Of a stretch of DNA of 64,000 bases, positions 42,571-54,659 are shown in pieces. A program made the translations under genes and the position numbers. The stretch spans positions 17,892,716 to 17,956,715 of the forward strand of contig OX336392.1 of assembly GCA_946902985.2 (NCBI GenBank), in the 5' to 3' direction. Numbering within the stretch: the stretch's first letter is position 1; each line of letters begins with the position of its first letter. Under the pieces are notes generated by a model, which searched no databases, was not told where the DNA came from, and saw only the letters and a program-made list of their open reading frames with translations. Origin of the DNA: Meconema thalassinum. Its lineage: Eukaryota; Arthropoda; Insecta; Orthoptera; Tettigoniidae.

Positions 42571-44440
42571 GTACGCACACGGTTTTGTACGAAGCATATA
42601 TTTTCCTGGGGTGGTGAATAAACTCCCAGGGAAAAACATCTCAAGTTCAATATTAGGGACCAATAGATAACAAATCTTGCAGTTTGCTTATGCCAGTTTT
42701 ATAATCGTAACAATAGTTTGTATGACTCATTCAGAAAGTACTGGAAGTTTTAAATCTAGTTGCACTCGTATCTGAAAGTTTGTAACAGAACATTTTAAGG
42801 AATTTCATACTTAGTGAGCACACATTACACAAACTGCTCAATATCCCTGCAAATATTAGTGAGGTTATCTTGAATGTTGGCCCGTATGTACATATTCCTT
42901 TGGTGTTTTGAACAGCAAAAATAAAGCATATTTTGTATGATGCGATTGTTTTTTGCATTTCGAACTGTTGTTGCCTTATTTTCCAAAACACTCAATATCT
43001 TTTTAAGTGAGCAGAAACAGGAAACATTTTCTCAACTCATGAAAGCAGAGGTTATCTTCTAGTGGATGAACCACAATAGCAAATAGTCGACATTTTAATT
43101 GATGTAACAAAAAACTTAGTTTTTTTATTTTTAGTATAATTGTTTTACAGTTGTAACCCATTCAGTATTTTTTATTAAATGTTACCACTGAATTTCATCC
43201 TAGAGAATTGCCTGTATACATACAAACAATTCTACCAATCTCTGAGCGAATCGTTCAATTAGGTTGTACAATGTTACACAATTTTTATCAATGATAAATA
43301 CAGCTTTCAGGAAGGGGAGACGTAGGCGGAAAATACTTCTTTTATTTGCTTATATGAAACAATATATCTTTGAGAATATTATCCCAAAATCTTATACATC
43401 GAAATTGAAACTAAAATTAAAGCCCCGTGCACTGCACTTTGTCTCGGCCATTCTGTTTTCTTCTCTTTGGCAAAGGAAGAGGTATTCTCAGACAACTTTG
43501 TCAGTCAAATTTTAGTAAGCAATTTACCGAAGCCAATGAGACTGGGGAGTATCAGTAAGAAGATTTAAGTGCAACAGATGTTTAATCCGACTCAAACAAA
43601 AATTAAAAAATTATTCACCAATTCAAAAGATCACAGAAATTTACTAAAAATGTTTATCAATAAGTTGCTGTACTTATGTGGATTAGTAAATTACAATTTT
43701 GTGCCCGGAGAGCGACAAAACTTGTACCGAAAATAAAAGGGTAGCAATAATTAATACTACGTGCCATCGATGAACAGAGGGTTGCACAGGCTGAAGTACC
43801 AATGCGGATCGAAGAAAGAGAAGCATAACACTGAGGAGAGCAGCAGACGATGAAGGAGAACTGGAATATGGTTATGGGCCGTTTTAGTCACGGTAGAGTA
43901 GTAATGGACCATGTTATTGCCAACATGACTGGTCGCCCGTGAAACAAATTGCTCACCGCTGAGGGAGGGTATATTCATAAGGTCACGGAAGCATCCTCCC
44001 CTCAAAGCTGCTGTGGGAAGGTATTGTGCCCGTTCACGACACACGTGGATCGGCTCCAGCCTCCCGTTGATCCATCCCAGGCCCGCAAACTGACCCCAGG
44101 AGGGATGCACCCATCGGGAAGTTGGGCAAAAAGAAATTCAAAGCCATTGTTAAAATTGTACCATCATTTATTAAGACAAGAATGCAACGCGTATAACATA
44201 ACTTTCAAACTCAAATATTTTCAAATAATCATATAAATATCCGTGTTACTACCATGTCATGCGATGCCAGACGCTATTATCATGGCCGAAACATGTAATA
44301 AAATATGCTTTATAAATAAATTTGATGTTTTATAATAAATTCAAAATATATCATAATTGCTTATAAATAAATAACATTACAAATGTTGCTGAGGCATGTT
44401 ATAAACCATCATTAATGGTGCTGAAGCATGTTTTTTTTTG
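42571..44440. other. No confident gene
   Basis: Minus-strand frames of 86 (42731-42991) and 117 codons (43757-44110) have no recognised motif. 'ggccgaaacatgt' near 44285 and the 'gaggcatgttataaaccatcatta' scrap, found again at 45090, flank the next LINE. Confidence 0.35.
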
Positions 44441-44455
44441 TAAATATCACCATGT

Positions 44456-45040
44456 TGTTGTTGTTTGAGTCTTCAGTCTTTTGACTGGTTTGATGCAGCT
44501 GTCCATGCCTCCCTGTCCTGAGCTAATCGTTTAATCTCTACATAGCTACCACACCCTACATCCGAGGCAATCTGTTTAACATATTCTAACCTTGGTCTAC
44601 CCCTACAGTTCTTGTCCTCGATCCTTACTTCCATAACTAAGCTTGCTATTCCTGGGTGTCTTAGTATGTGTCTTACCAACCTATCTCTTCTCTTCATTAG
44701 CAGTCGCCAGAAACATCTCTCCTCTCCCACTCGTCTTAATACCTCTTCGATTGTAACCCTATCTACCCATCTGATCTTCATCATTCTCCTGTAACACCAC
44801 ATTTCAAACGCTTCAATTCTCCTCTTTTCTGCTGCACCAATAGTCCAAGTTTCACTTCCATAGAGCACCACGCTCCAGACAAAAGCTTTCAAAAATGACT
44901 TCCTAATACCTAAATCTATATTCGATGTCAACAGATTCCTTTCTGTAGAAATACTTTCCTTGCCTGAGCTAGCCTACTTTTTGTATCCTCTTTGCTTCGT
45001 CCATCACTGGTTATTTTGCTTTCTAAGTAACATAATATGT
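44456..45040 (-). pseudogene. LINE C-terminal fragment, second family (minus strand)
   Basis: The minus-strand frame 44931-44473 has LYGSETWTIGAAEKRRIEAF, EMWCYRRMMKIRW and CRGRPRLEYVKQI, the region after the reverse transcriptase in many insect non-LTR elements. It extends weakly to about 45040. The 3' end is tga + (caacaa)n. The family differs from the one at 13591/47947. It is 5'-truncated and non-functional. Confidence 0.8.
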
Positions 45041-45370
45041 GATCATTGTTTATAAATAAGTAAATAAATAACATTATGTAGGTTAACTTACTGAGGCATG
45101 TTATAAACCATCATTATCGTGTTAATCAATGTGTGTTACATTAATGGGATGGCACAGCCAGTCCAGAAAGTGTGATTCTATTTATAGCCTATATGGCATG
45201 ACGTCCTACAAGATATATCGTTGGTGCACTTGGGAAGGAGCTTATATGGGGGAAGCAACAATACTCAGAAACATACACTCGCCTTCGCATTAAACCTCTA
45301 CATCATGGCATCTGCAAGTCAGCCTACGCCTTTTAATAACACCTTAAATGTCGTGGCTCCATGGCTCACA

Positions 45371-45640
45371 TCCTCTCCTCTTTCACTTTCCTATCTCCCT
45401 TTTATGGCCCTCCTTCCTTCAAAGACCCTCAATCCGCATTCTTCGAGGGTTGAGGGCATTTCTTTTCCTCCTGTCCTTTATTTGCCTTATTCTCCTTTTG
45501 TTTTCCATTTCTTCTTCTAGTATATAAGTTAGTTTTAGTTATAGTTTACATTTCATTATCATCTTCACGATCACCCAAACCATTAGGGGCCGATAACCTA
45601 GATGTTAGGCCCCTTAAAACAACAATTATCATCATCATCA
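45371..45640 (+). repeat. Retroposon RA copy with 13-bp target duplication
   Basis: Flanked by TCCATGGCTCACA at 45358-45370 and 45641-45653. The insert ends with gccgataacctagatgttaggccccttaaaacaacaa and (ATC)n. This proves that RA is a 5'-truncated retroposon and fixes its 3' end. Confidence 0.9.
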
Positions 45641-45653
45641 TCCATGGCTCACA

Positions 45654-46559
45654 AAATGTAAACAACACTCGATGTGTCGTGACACTATGGCTCACGAACA
45701 TAATAATAACAGCACCTGATACGCATATACTAGTCTAGCGCACTCGAAATATTTCCTTCCCCCGACGACATGCTCAGTTTAAATGTAATAAATACAAATC
45801 ATAGGCTATCCCATTAACACAACATTACGACCAACACGTCGTTTCAATAGATCACAAATAGTTACGAAAAATGGTGTCAAGATGCCTGTCTTAAGATAGA
45901 AATCGAGAACTAGCCTAATTTACAACGAAGATGGAGCTGTCAAATATTAATTGATCTTAACTAATTTTAACCTACGTGGATCAATCAACCAGGAAAGAAC
46001 GAACTGTGTGATAACCACAAGTAGCCAAATGGAGAATTAGCTGACACAACACTTTCTTGCAGATCGTCGCGGGGTGCCTTCTTGTCTATGGGGGCGTGCT
46101 CCGGCGTCGGCTGTAAGCGTCGCGACGCGCGCCTGCGCCATCGGCAGGTCTTCTCCGCATTATGCCAATCACCGGCATCCCTGCTGTCAAAATCCCATCG
46201 GGTAGTCTAGTGACTCATGTTGACAGGATCGAAGACCAACTAGATGAGGCGTCTCTCCATTTCCACCAACGTCGTGGCACGCATCGACAAAAACCTTCCA
46301 CCCCGCATGCTGTTTCAACAAATATCCCAGATGTGATCCGACTAGTGTTAACGTGTCTGTCCACGTTTGACGTCACTCCTCGCCAATTATTTTCCGAGAG
46401 TCACGGTTCCAAGTGAGTCCTGATCTAATCCTCCGATAAAATAGGATATCGCAATTACCGTTCTCATAAAATACCTGCACTCGAATTTCACTGCACTTTC
46501 AGCTGCCAGCATAACCAGTTAATATTGGTACGGTTACAGTTCTCGTAATTTGTCTATAC
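45654..46559. other. Unassigned, locally CpG-rich
   Basis: 46060-46320 is GC- and CpG-rich (cgtcgcgacgcgcgcctgcg) with an 84-codon frame (46162-46416) of unknown nature. It could be a promoter, first exon or LTR piece. Nothing decisive. Confidence 0.3.
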
Positions 46560-46850
46560 TCGTAATAACATTTCGCAACAATTTCACATGACAATTCAAC
46601 CATTTAATTGTCCCAATTACGATTTCGTAAATTTGTGTGTACTCGTAAAAACAGTTCGCAACACTCTCGCATGACTATTCAACCATTTAATAGTCCCAAT
46701 TGCAATTTCGTAAATTTGTGTGTACTCTTAATAACAGTTCGCAACTTTCACATGACCATTCAACCATTTGATAGTCCCATTTACGATTTCGTAAATGTGT
46801 GTGTGTACTCGCAATAACATTTCGCAACACTTTCACATGAATAGTTTCTT
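46560..46850 (+). repeat. ~82-bp tandem repeat, about 3.5 units
   Basis: 'catgacNattcaaccatttaatagtcccaattacgatttcgtaaattt' recurs with starts at 46587, 46670 and 46751 (periods 83 and 81), separated by 'gtgtgtactcgtaataacagttcgcaaca'. Confidence 0.85.
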
Positions 46851-47944
46851 GCAATAACCACACCACAAAATAAATCAGCGTGCCTGGCCTACATAGTAAT
46901 ATGCACTGCAGTCCGCATACTGACCCGAGTGAACTGTACCACCGGCAATTTAGAGCAACACTAACTTACACGCTCGCTTGACGCAACTGATAACACACAC
47001 TCGCTGCATCTGCCACTTCAATAGCCTTCACTGTCTCCTCATACAAGTGACTCACGCAAGTCAAGTCCTTGAGTCAAGTCCTCGAGTCCAGTGACGGTCC
47101 AATCCGCCATCCGGACCCACTTCCGTGTTCAGAGTGCGTTCTAATATTCACTTCCGCGGGTACCTCTCGAATAGTCCACGTTGCACTCCATACTGTTTCA
47201 ACAGGCAGATATATACAAATCCTGAGGAGATTTGTAGGCAAGGCCTACCCTTGGTGTGAAAATTAAAATATTTTAAAATATTTATGCACAGGTCTAGGAT
47301 ATTTATTGCAAAAAATACTTATTTGTTCGTCCAGAGTCATTTGGCCCTATCGGAATCCGTTCATTATCTATGACAATACATTTATGTCTTTATTAATCGT
47401 CTTCATCGACTTTCGCCAACGCTAATAAAAAATATTCCGTGTTTAAACACTGGTATGTTTGTCTCCATCCATTATTTCGTGTCTCTCAATCTTCACATAT
47501 CTGATATCACCCAACATAAATACAACCAGCATGGCCAACATTACATAGGTACTTCTCGCTTTCAAAACACACCATAATACAAAATGGCCAACATTTCCAC
47601 TGCCTACTTCACTCACACAGCAGGAGGATAGAACACACTGATGATCACAGTGTTGAAGTTATTTTATTCTTAATCTGTTTTAAGATATTGTTATTCCCTG
47701 ACGTCCACACAGGGTACAACTACGACTACAACCTCCCCCTATCATCCCCCTACACAGCGCGCTTCACCCCCAATCTCACACCTAAAGCCATGAGGAAAGC
47801 AACAACTACAATTATCTAATTGCAGCATTTCCATACAGACCTAGCAGGCTGGCTACACAAATGTAGCAATCATTACGACACTACACAAAACATAGACAGC
47901 AATACTAACTAGGACACGAATGTGTCAACTCCCTTACTCCGCAA
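46851..47944. other. No recognised gene
   Basis: Unassigned. A short (caagtcctTgagt)2 duplication near 47058-47085 is the only visible structure. Confidence 0.35.
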
Positions 47945-48662
47945 TAACATCATCATCATCATCATCATCATCATTTTCCCTTATCCAGCTCCTGCCGGAT
48001 CGGGGTATTTATGGCACTTCTCCACTTTCCTCTTTCCTTCCACCATTCTTCTTCCACGATTTTGTCCCAGTCCAGATTTCTTTTTCTCACGCTGTTCTTC
48101 ACTGAATCAATCCACCTTGTTCTAGGTCTTCCCCTTGCTCTCTTACCCTTGCACTTCGCCTCCAGCATCTGTCTTGGTATTCTGTTTTCCTCCATCCTCT
48201 TTACATGTCCAAACCACCTTAGTTTATTCTTCTCAATTCTCTCATTTAGTTTTCCCATCCCAACTTCCTTCCTAACATCTTCATTCCTCACTCTGTCTTT
48301 CCTTGTCTTACCTATCATACTTCTTAGGAATTTCATTTCACTGGCTTGGATTCTACTCTCCTGCCTGCTCGTCAGGGTACAAGTCTCAGCTGCATACGTT
48401 AATATGGGTACATAGTACATTTTATACATTACTCCTTGCTTTTCCTTGGTACTTCCTTATCCCAAACAAGTTTTCTTACACTTTGATAGAATGCATTGCT
48501 CTGCTGTACCCTCCTGCCAATCTCCATGTCCAACCTACCAGTTTGCATCAATTCACTTCCTAGGTATTTGAACGTGTCCACAATTTCCAAACTCTGACTT
48601 CCAATTTTCACAATGCCCTTTCCTTGTCTTTCCCCTCTTGTCATCACCAATAACAATAACAA
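47945..48662 (-). pseudogene. LINE 3' fragment (minus strand), same family as 13591
   Basis: Minus-strand frames 48662-48429 and 48429-47971 encode KYLGSELMQTGRLDMEIGRR, then YVPILTYAAETCTLT, NKLRWFGHVKRMEENRIPR and RARGRPRTRWIDSV, with a frame break near 48430. The end is (ATG)n on the minus strand (47945-47974). This copy shows uninterrupted sequence where the copy at 14149 carries the 3.73-kb insert. Confidence 0.85.
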
Positions 48663-49637
48663 TTCTTATAAATAGTCCTTTACCCCAAAGGAGGGGGTCT
48701 GTCTGCAAAACCACCAGCCCACGAGCAGGCCGAAGGCTATAGGCGTCGACCAGCTGATCCAAGTAAGTGTACAAGGGTATTTCCAAACTTTCCTCTCCCC
48801 TTCAAACCTTAAATTTGTAATCATCTTCACCACTTATTATAAACCGCACTTCACTAAGTACAGCTTGCTTACATCATTACAATCTTACCATTAACATTTT
48901 ATTACAATTTGCTCTCTGTTTGCCTTTATTAAAAGCCTACCCCAACTTGCCGGGTGTTAATAAACACGACTCAAAGTCTGCTGAGTCAACTTTATCTAGA
49001 GCTCAATTGCTAGCAATGCAGCAAAGCAGAGTCGTTCTGACTCACTCCCGCAGCACTCCACTGACTAACCAGCTCTTTCACTTACAATTCATTAGCTCCC
49101 ATACTTATTTAGGGAATAAGATTAATTAACAATCAGTGGTTAGGAACCCTTTTAACTCCCAACAAGTTACCAAAGTCGCCAAGCATCTAAAGATCGCAAC
49201 CCCCAACAATTGATTAAGCCGTCAAGTAAATTCCAACTATCGAGGGCGGTACTTACCGCCATAATCAACACACAGTTGGAGAACTAAATAAATTCCAACC
49301 CCTAACAATATTATTAACGAATAATTTATTGTATCCATTAAGTTCAGCAATGGTATAGATTGTGTGTATTTCTTGAATGTATTCTTCTGACTTCATAGGT
49401 GTATTTAAGTCCATTGTAATAAGACTCTAAATGTTGATTTTTTTTATGAGATCCTGGGTGAACAGAATCATTTCGTATGATATTAGAAGTCATAGTGGGC
49501 TTACGGAATTTGCTGTAAAATAAAATAACAACACTTCAAAATGAAGATAAAAATAGGACGTTGCTAACATTCGCATACACCAACAATACAATTTACAGTA
49601 CCGTATAACAAATATATTTAAAAAGAAAAATTGTAAG
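48663..49637. other. No recognised feature
   Basis: Unassigned AT-rich sequence with no motif-bearing frame. Confidence 0.4.
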
Positions 49638-50083
49638 ATTGCGTTTAAAACACATAATACTACATCCAAATTGATTTACAATTTCAACAAATTAAATAAA
49701 GAAAACCTGTTCAATAATTCGGTAGTATATATACTAGAATGTAACACTTGCAAACTCACAAATATTGGCCAAACTGGGATACCTTTTAATAAACGATACA
49801 TTGAACACGTTAATGCCGTCAAATATAAGAAATGCTCAAGTATGGGAGAGCACATGATGATATGAACCATGTTTTTACTTGTATTAACACAGACTTGACA
49901 ATTTTACATTTATCAGACAAAGGCAAACAATTAAACATCCTTGAAAAAAAAATAGAAATATACATCAACCAAATCTTATCCCCAGACCTCGACATAAATG
50001 AAATAATTAACGAAAGTAACCCTTTGTTTATCACAATCTTGAACCACATAGAAACCAAGAAACAAATACTCCTACCTCCATAA
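49638..50083 (+). pseudogene. Penelope-like GIY-YIG endonuclease fragment
   Basis: The frame to 49865 has VVYILECNTC and TNIGQTG followed by RYIEHVNAVKY, the cysteine-containing GIY-YIG start typical of Penelope-like elements (usual ...YIGQTG.. with Y changed to N). After a frameshift the frame 49832-50083 continues with His-Val-Phe, DKGKQLNILEKKIEIY and SNPLF. The reverse transcriptase is absent (5' truncation). Confidence 0.8.
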
Positions 50084-50828
50084 ACATCTTTAACAATCCC
50101 TGAGATTAAATTCGTTTTTCATAAAAATCAAAATTTTATACAATTTTTCACTACCATTCATAACATCAACTCGCTTTAAAAAAGGAACAGAATATCTGAC
50201 ATTTAAAGAAGCAAAATTATCTATGTTAAATGTTTTAATATAAGTAGTGGTTTTGTAGCGGTTCTGTGACCTCCACCTCCACATTCCTCCACACAAGATG
50301 GCGGTGGCGCGATATCTCGCCAACCCATGATCGGATTTTAACAAATGAGGTGTCGTAGGACTTAGGTCAACGCCCTCTTTAGTATGGACAACTTATTCCC
50401 ACCCCAAAATAAAACCTACCCCTACTAGGGGGTTAAATAGTATTATTTTAGTAAACGTGGCTTTCCATGTGCAACATGTATGTGGTTCAATGCTATGATG
50501 AAATTAAACGTTGTTACACACAACATACATTTGTATGGTTGGATGTCAATATGAATTATCATTTTTGTTTTTACGCATGCGCACTTGAGGTTTTTGTAAG
50601 AGGGTGGGCTTTTTAAATTATGATTTATGGTTGAGTTATTTAAAAAAATAACCAACAGATCGAAAACTAATAGGTCATGTGCTTTTAATTATCTCGTGAA
50701 CCAAGAAGGCTAGGGACTTGTATGAGGGGTCGTTGGACTTGGGGTGACGCCCTGTTTTTGAATCTATTATTCATTTTTTATCAAAAGGGCCTAACTGCAC
50801 TTTCGTTAATATCTCGCTAACTAATACT
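50084..50828. other. Penelope 3' flank and diverged repeat units
   Basis: Contains two diverged relatives of the tandem unit that follows (gaggtgtcgtaggacttaggtcaacgccc at 50347 and gaggggtcgttggacttggggtgacgccc near 50725). No gene. Confidence 0.45.
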
Positions 50829-51205
50829 CAGAGAGGGTCAAGTGAGGTGTCATAGGACTTAGAATGGCCAACCCTTTCCCATGACCATTGAATTTACCCC
50901 CAAAAGACCCAAAACAGCAAGGTCATTGACCTAAGATTTTATAAACTAAAATTCAGAGAGGGATAAGTGAGGTGTCACAAGACTAAGGATGGCCAACCCT
51001 TTTCCATAGCCAACGAATTTACCCAAAAGATCCAAAACAGCAAGGTCATTGACCTAAGATTTTATAAACTTATCATCAGAGAGGGTCAAGTGAGGTGTCA
51101 TAGGACTACGAATGATTAACCCTTTCCCATGACCAATGAATTTACCCCAAAAATCCAAAAAAAAAAAGGTCATTGACCTGAGATTTTATAAACTAATGAT
51201 CGGAT
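50829..51205 (+). repeat. ~124-bp tandem repeat with palindromic AGGTCA sites
   Basis: Units start at 50829, 50954 and 51077 (periods 125 and 123) with cagagaggg(t/a)(c/t)aagtgaggtgtca. Each contains AGGTCATTGACCT (50920-50932, 51043-51055, 51167-51179) and 'gattttataaact'. The units are about 85-90 percent alike. Confidence 0.9.
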
Positions 51206-51949
51206 ATGGACATGTGAAATGTTTACCGTGAGTAATAAAACATAGCTAGGTAGAGAAAGAATTATTGTAGGCTACGTGTATGGTGACTGACAAGTCTTTC
51301 ACCATTGTAACTTGTTTTCAGATCAAACTGCAGTACAGAGAGAGTATAGGTTGTAGGTATGGGTTAATAAATGACAAATGGTGTAAACAAAATCTGATTT
51401 ATCGATTCAAGAAATAAAGAGTAGACAATTTTTAATTGATTGGTTAAAGAGGATAGCTAAAACACAAAATGGTGACCACATCGAACTAAACTGATCCAAG
51501 CTGAATCAAACCCAACTAAACCGAACCAAACCTAATCAAAAACAAGCCAAGGGTTTACGTGTAAAACTTGTGGGTGGATGTGGTCATTGGTGATGTCAAA
51601 AAGGAAAGTGATAACGCTCTACCTATAGAGGGTAAGGTAAAGCTAGTGCATGGTGCTAATGCATGAACCACACACAACTAACCTATACTCTTTTTATGGG
51701 TTGACTGTTAAAACTTGCTCAGTGGTTACTGGGACAAGATGGTCGCTACACACAACAAGCTTTAAATTCTTGAGGCTAATAATCTATACACACACACTCG
51801 CTTGTTCTAAATTAAACTGTGTTGCTGTCAGTGCTCACACAGTAAGCAGATGACTCAAATGCTTGGCTAACAGAAATACAATCATTTCCGGTTGTCTAAT
51901 GTTACCAGCTAACCATTTTGTGATGCAGTGGTGAGCACATCTGCCTCTT
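51206..51949. other. Unassigned, with ~10-bp degenerate repeats
   Basis: 51487-51545 has repeats of the kind aaaccgaacc/aaacctaatc. Otherwise nothing is recognised. Confidence 0.4.
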
Positions 51950-52270
51950 ACCGACAGTAGTGGCTCAGCTGGCTAAAGCGCAGCGTTAGGTCATGGGACC
52001 AAGCTCTCTGCTGACTCGGTAGACGCGTGGGTTCGAGCCCCACCGTCGGCTGTCCTTGAAATGGTTTTCCGTGGTTTCCCATTTTCAACACCAGGAAAAT
52101 GCTGGGACGGTACCTTCTGATAGGCCACGGCCGATTCCTTCCACATCCTTGCCCAGTTTCACTCATCTTCATCCATTCCATCTCTCATCCCGACGCGCAG
52201 GTCACCCACGGGCGTCGAATAGAAAGACCTGCACTCGGCCTCTCATGAGGCCACACGACAAAAAAAAATA
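51950..52270 (+). mobile_element. SINE-D copy, most complete
   Basis: Head gtggctcagctggctaaagcg (A box) and gggttcgagccccacc (B box), then 'gaaatggttttccgtggtttcccatttt', 'gctgggacggtaccttctgataggccacggccgattcc', 'gcactcggcctctcatgaggccacacgac' and an A-tail. Confidence 0.75.
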
Positions 52271-52344
52271 TCTGCCTCTTGCACTAGAGATTTTAACTCG
52301 ATTTCCAGCTCCAAGGCCTAGAACGAATCAAACTAAGAAAGAAG

Positions 52345-52440
52345 GGCATGGTGGCGTAGTGGTTAAGCTGATAGGCTTTCACTAACGTGGACTAGGGTTT
52401 GATTTCAGGTTAATATGCATGTCATAAACATATATAAAAA
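52345..52440 (+). mobile_element. SINE head remnant
   Basis: catggtggcgtagtggttaagc (A box) and ggtttgatttc (eroded B box), then 'atatgcatgtcataaacatatat' and an A-rich end. Confidence 0.4.
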
Positions 52441-52959
52441 AAAGCAGAAATAATGTTTTAAACCGATTACACTCGTCTCTTTTCAAATTATTACTTGGAT
52501 TACAAATACAAAGGTGGACAGGGTTTGATATACAGTTAATGCTGCCTATCGCACACTAAACTGTAAGGAAGCCATATGTAGAGAACTACCTAGCGATTTT
52601 ATGAACTGGTATAGCTATGTCGCATAAACAGTGCAGGATACAATCCAGCAACCATAATTCGTATCTTGTGGAACAGAGAAAATGCACTTTTGCCTTGATG
52701 GATAACAAATGTGTGAAGACGAATGACCTACGCATTAGCCTAGCAAGGGGTTATAACCACGAGGAGGAGGTGTGATTTCTATATTTTATTGTTTAGGGAC
52801 ATGGCTTTTGTAACCAGTAGATTTAATTGATTTAGCATTTTGTAAATATTATTTTTGTAATTGTAAATAGTTAATTTTTTGTAAATAGTGGAAACCATTT
52901 ATTTTTGTAATGGTAAATATTAAATCTATAACTAAAAGTTCTTTGGGAATGAATGACTG
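52441..52959. other. No recognised feature
   Basis: T-rich, with repeated 'ttttgtaa(a/t)tagt' near 52840-52915. Confidence 0.4.
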
Positions 52960-53355
52960 GATGAAATCGTCCACAAAATTGCTGAGACTCTAGAAGTAGA
53001 TCTAAACATATTTGATGTAGAGGAAGATTACAGTCCCCCCCCCCCTCTTGCAAAGAAATAACAAAATCCCCCCAATAGTGGTAAAATTCTACTCTATATC
53101 CAAAAAGAATGAATTTTTACAGAAAAGAAAAGGACAAAATTTCTTCACTCATGGGAACACTAAATCTAGGTTTTTCATTAACGAAAGTCTAACGGCATTC
53201 TACAGACAGCTACTATGGAAAACTAAAAATCAGACCAGATAACATAACTGGAAATTCATTTGGGTAAAAAACGGCAAAATTCTAGCGCGAAAAAACGACG
53301 AATCTGGTATATTGAGAATCTCCTGTGAGGAAGACATTAACAAAATTAGGTAAGC
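52960..53355 (+). pseudogene. LINE ORF1 fragment (baculovirus-FP-like RNA-binding type)
   Basis: Three pieces in shifted frames: 'LAKK', 'PPIVVKFYSISKKNEFLQKR' and 'FIWVKNGKILARKNDESGIL', ending with a Cys-Glu-Glu-Asp-Ile segment. This arrangement (PP-x-VVKF..., FINESL, WVKNGKILARK) is the C-terminal region of ORF1 proteins in insect CR1/Jockey-like elements. Frame breaks at the C11 tract (53035-53045) and near 53240 disable it. Confidence 0.7.
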
Positions 53356-53379
53356 CCCCCCCCCCCAAAAAAAAAGAAA

Positions 53380-54284
53380 TATTAAATTATTATATTAATT
53401 GATATTAGAAACAGTTGGGATGGCAATATAAATGTATCTGGAACACAAAGTGAACTCACATTTCTCAATATATCCGATTTCGTCGAAAATGGTAATAAGA
53501 CTAGAAATAATGCTGAAATCAATATACTTTCTCTAAATATTCAATCTATATAAAAACTGGGATTATTTAACCATAACCTTAGGTAAGAAAATTAATGATC
53601 TGGATATTATCTGCCTAACAGTAATTAACATACTTGAATTTAATAATTACCTATTTACTTTGGAAAATTTTAATGTTGTATTTTGTAATAGAACAAATCG
53701 TAAAGGAGGAGGCATAGCCACATATGTGGCTATTAGAACACACAATTCATACATTTCCAATGGTAATAGAAATACTTCACATGAACAAAAAGGTTGGATT
53801 AGCATGCTTTTAGACCATCTAGCACTAACATAAATGACTTTATTGATGAACTGGAGACACATATAACACAACACACCAGTAAGTACAGCGAATACGCCAT
53901 TTTAGGAGTTATCATCATTGATAGTTTATCTAATGACATCAGTCTATCAGCTATCAAATATACAAATATTACGGCAACTCATGGTTGTCTATTACTTATC
54001 ACTCAATGTACTCGTTATGATCCAAATTTAGACTCGAGAACATGTATTGATCACATATACTATCGTAGCAGACTAGATCAATATACTTCTGCAGTCATAC
54101 AATCAGATATCTCTGACCACTACATAACATATGCAGGTATTTGGCCAAAAAATGATAAGACACAATTACAAGATAATGAATCGACAATTACGCTAATGAA
54201 CGATACTATAATACACACAAGCCTTAACAACACAGACTGGACAGATTGCCTTGAATTAAAAAATCCTAATGACATAACAATATA
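53380..54284 (+). pseudogene. LINE apurinic-type endonuclease fragment
   Basis: Scattered frames carry 'NAEINILSLNIQSI', 'RKGGGIATYV', 'THGCLLLITQCTR', 'SRTCIDHIYYRS' and the terminal 'IQSDISDHY'. The SDH block is the catalytic end of the APE endonuclease of non-LTR elements. Several stops and frameshifts. Confidence 0.75.
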
Positions 54285-54500
54285 ACAACCAATGGCAGAA
54301 GGAACACAGGGTATCCCTCGAGGCAGTATTATTTCACCTACACTTTATAACCTGTTCGTAAATGACATGAATGAAGCCATTAAACACAGTAAAATATTTA
54401 TTTATGCTGATGACACCACTATACAGGGTGTTGCAGGAGGAATAGTAAATATTTTGGGAGGAGGTAGTATAGATGAATTGCAATACAAATTCCATACAAT
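54285..54500 (+). pseudogene. LINE reverse transcriptase core fragment
   Basis: 'GIPRGSIISPTLYNLFVNDM' and 'IYADDTTIQ' are the two palm motifs, the latter with the YADD catalytic pair. It lies immediately after the endonuclease end, so the several hundred residues normally between endonuclease and palm are deleted. Confidence 0.8.
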
Positions 54501-54659
54501 ATGTGTCCTATTTGTATTGCGTACCGAGATACAGATGTTGGTATGTAACCAGGGCAGTTGTCGTTTCGTGTGTTGGTACACCTGTTACTATGGCGTATTA
54601 AACAGTCGTGTGTTGTTGTTCAGGTTGTGAAGTTGTGCTTTGTTGACCAAGTTGACTGT

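Noticed and set aside
42571..44440. Minus-strand frames of 86 and 117 codons as genes
   Set aside because: No family motif, start context or splice support, and lengths are within chance in this composition.
47945..47974. (ATC)n tract as a CRISPR-like or independent microsatellite
   Set aside because: It is the 3' tail of the minus-strand LINE that begins at the same point.
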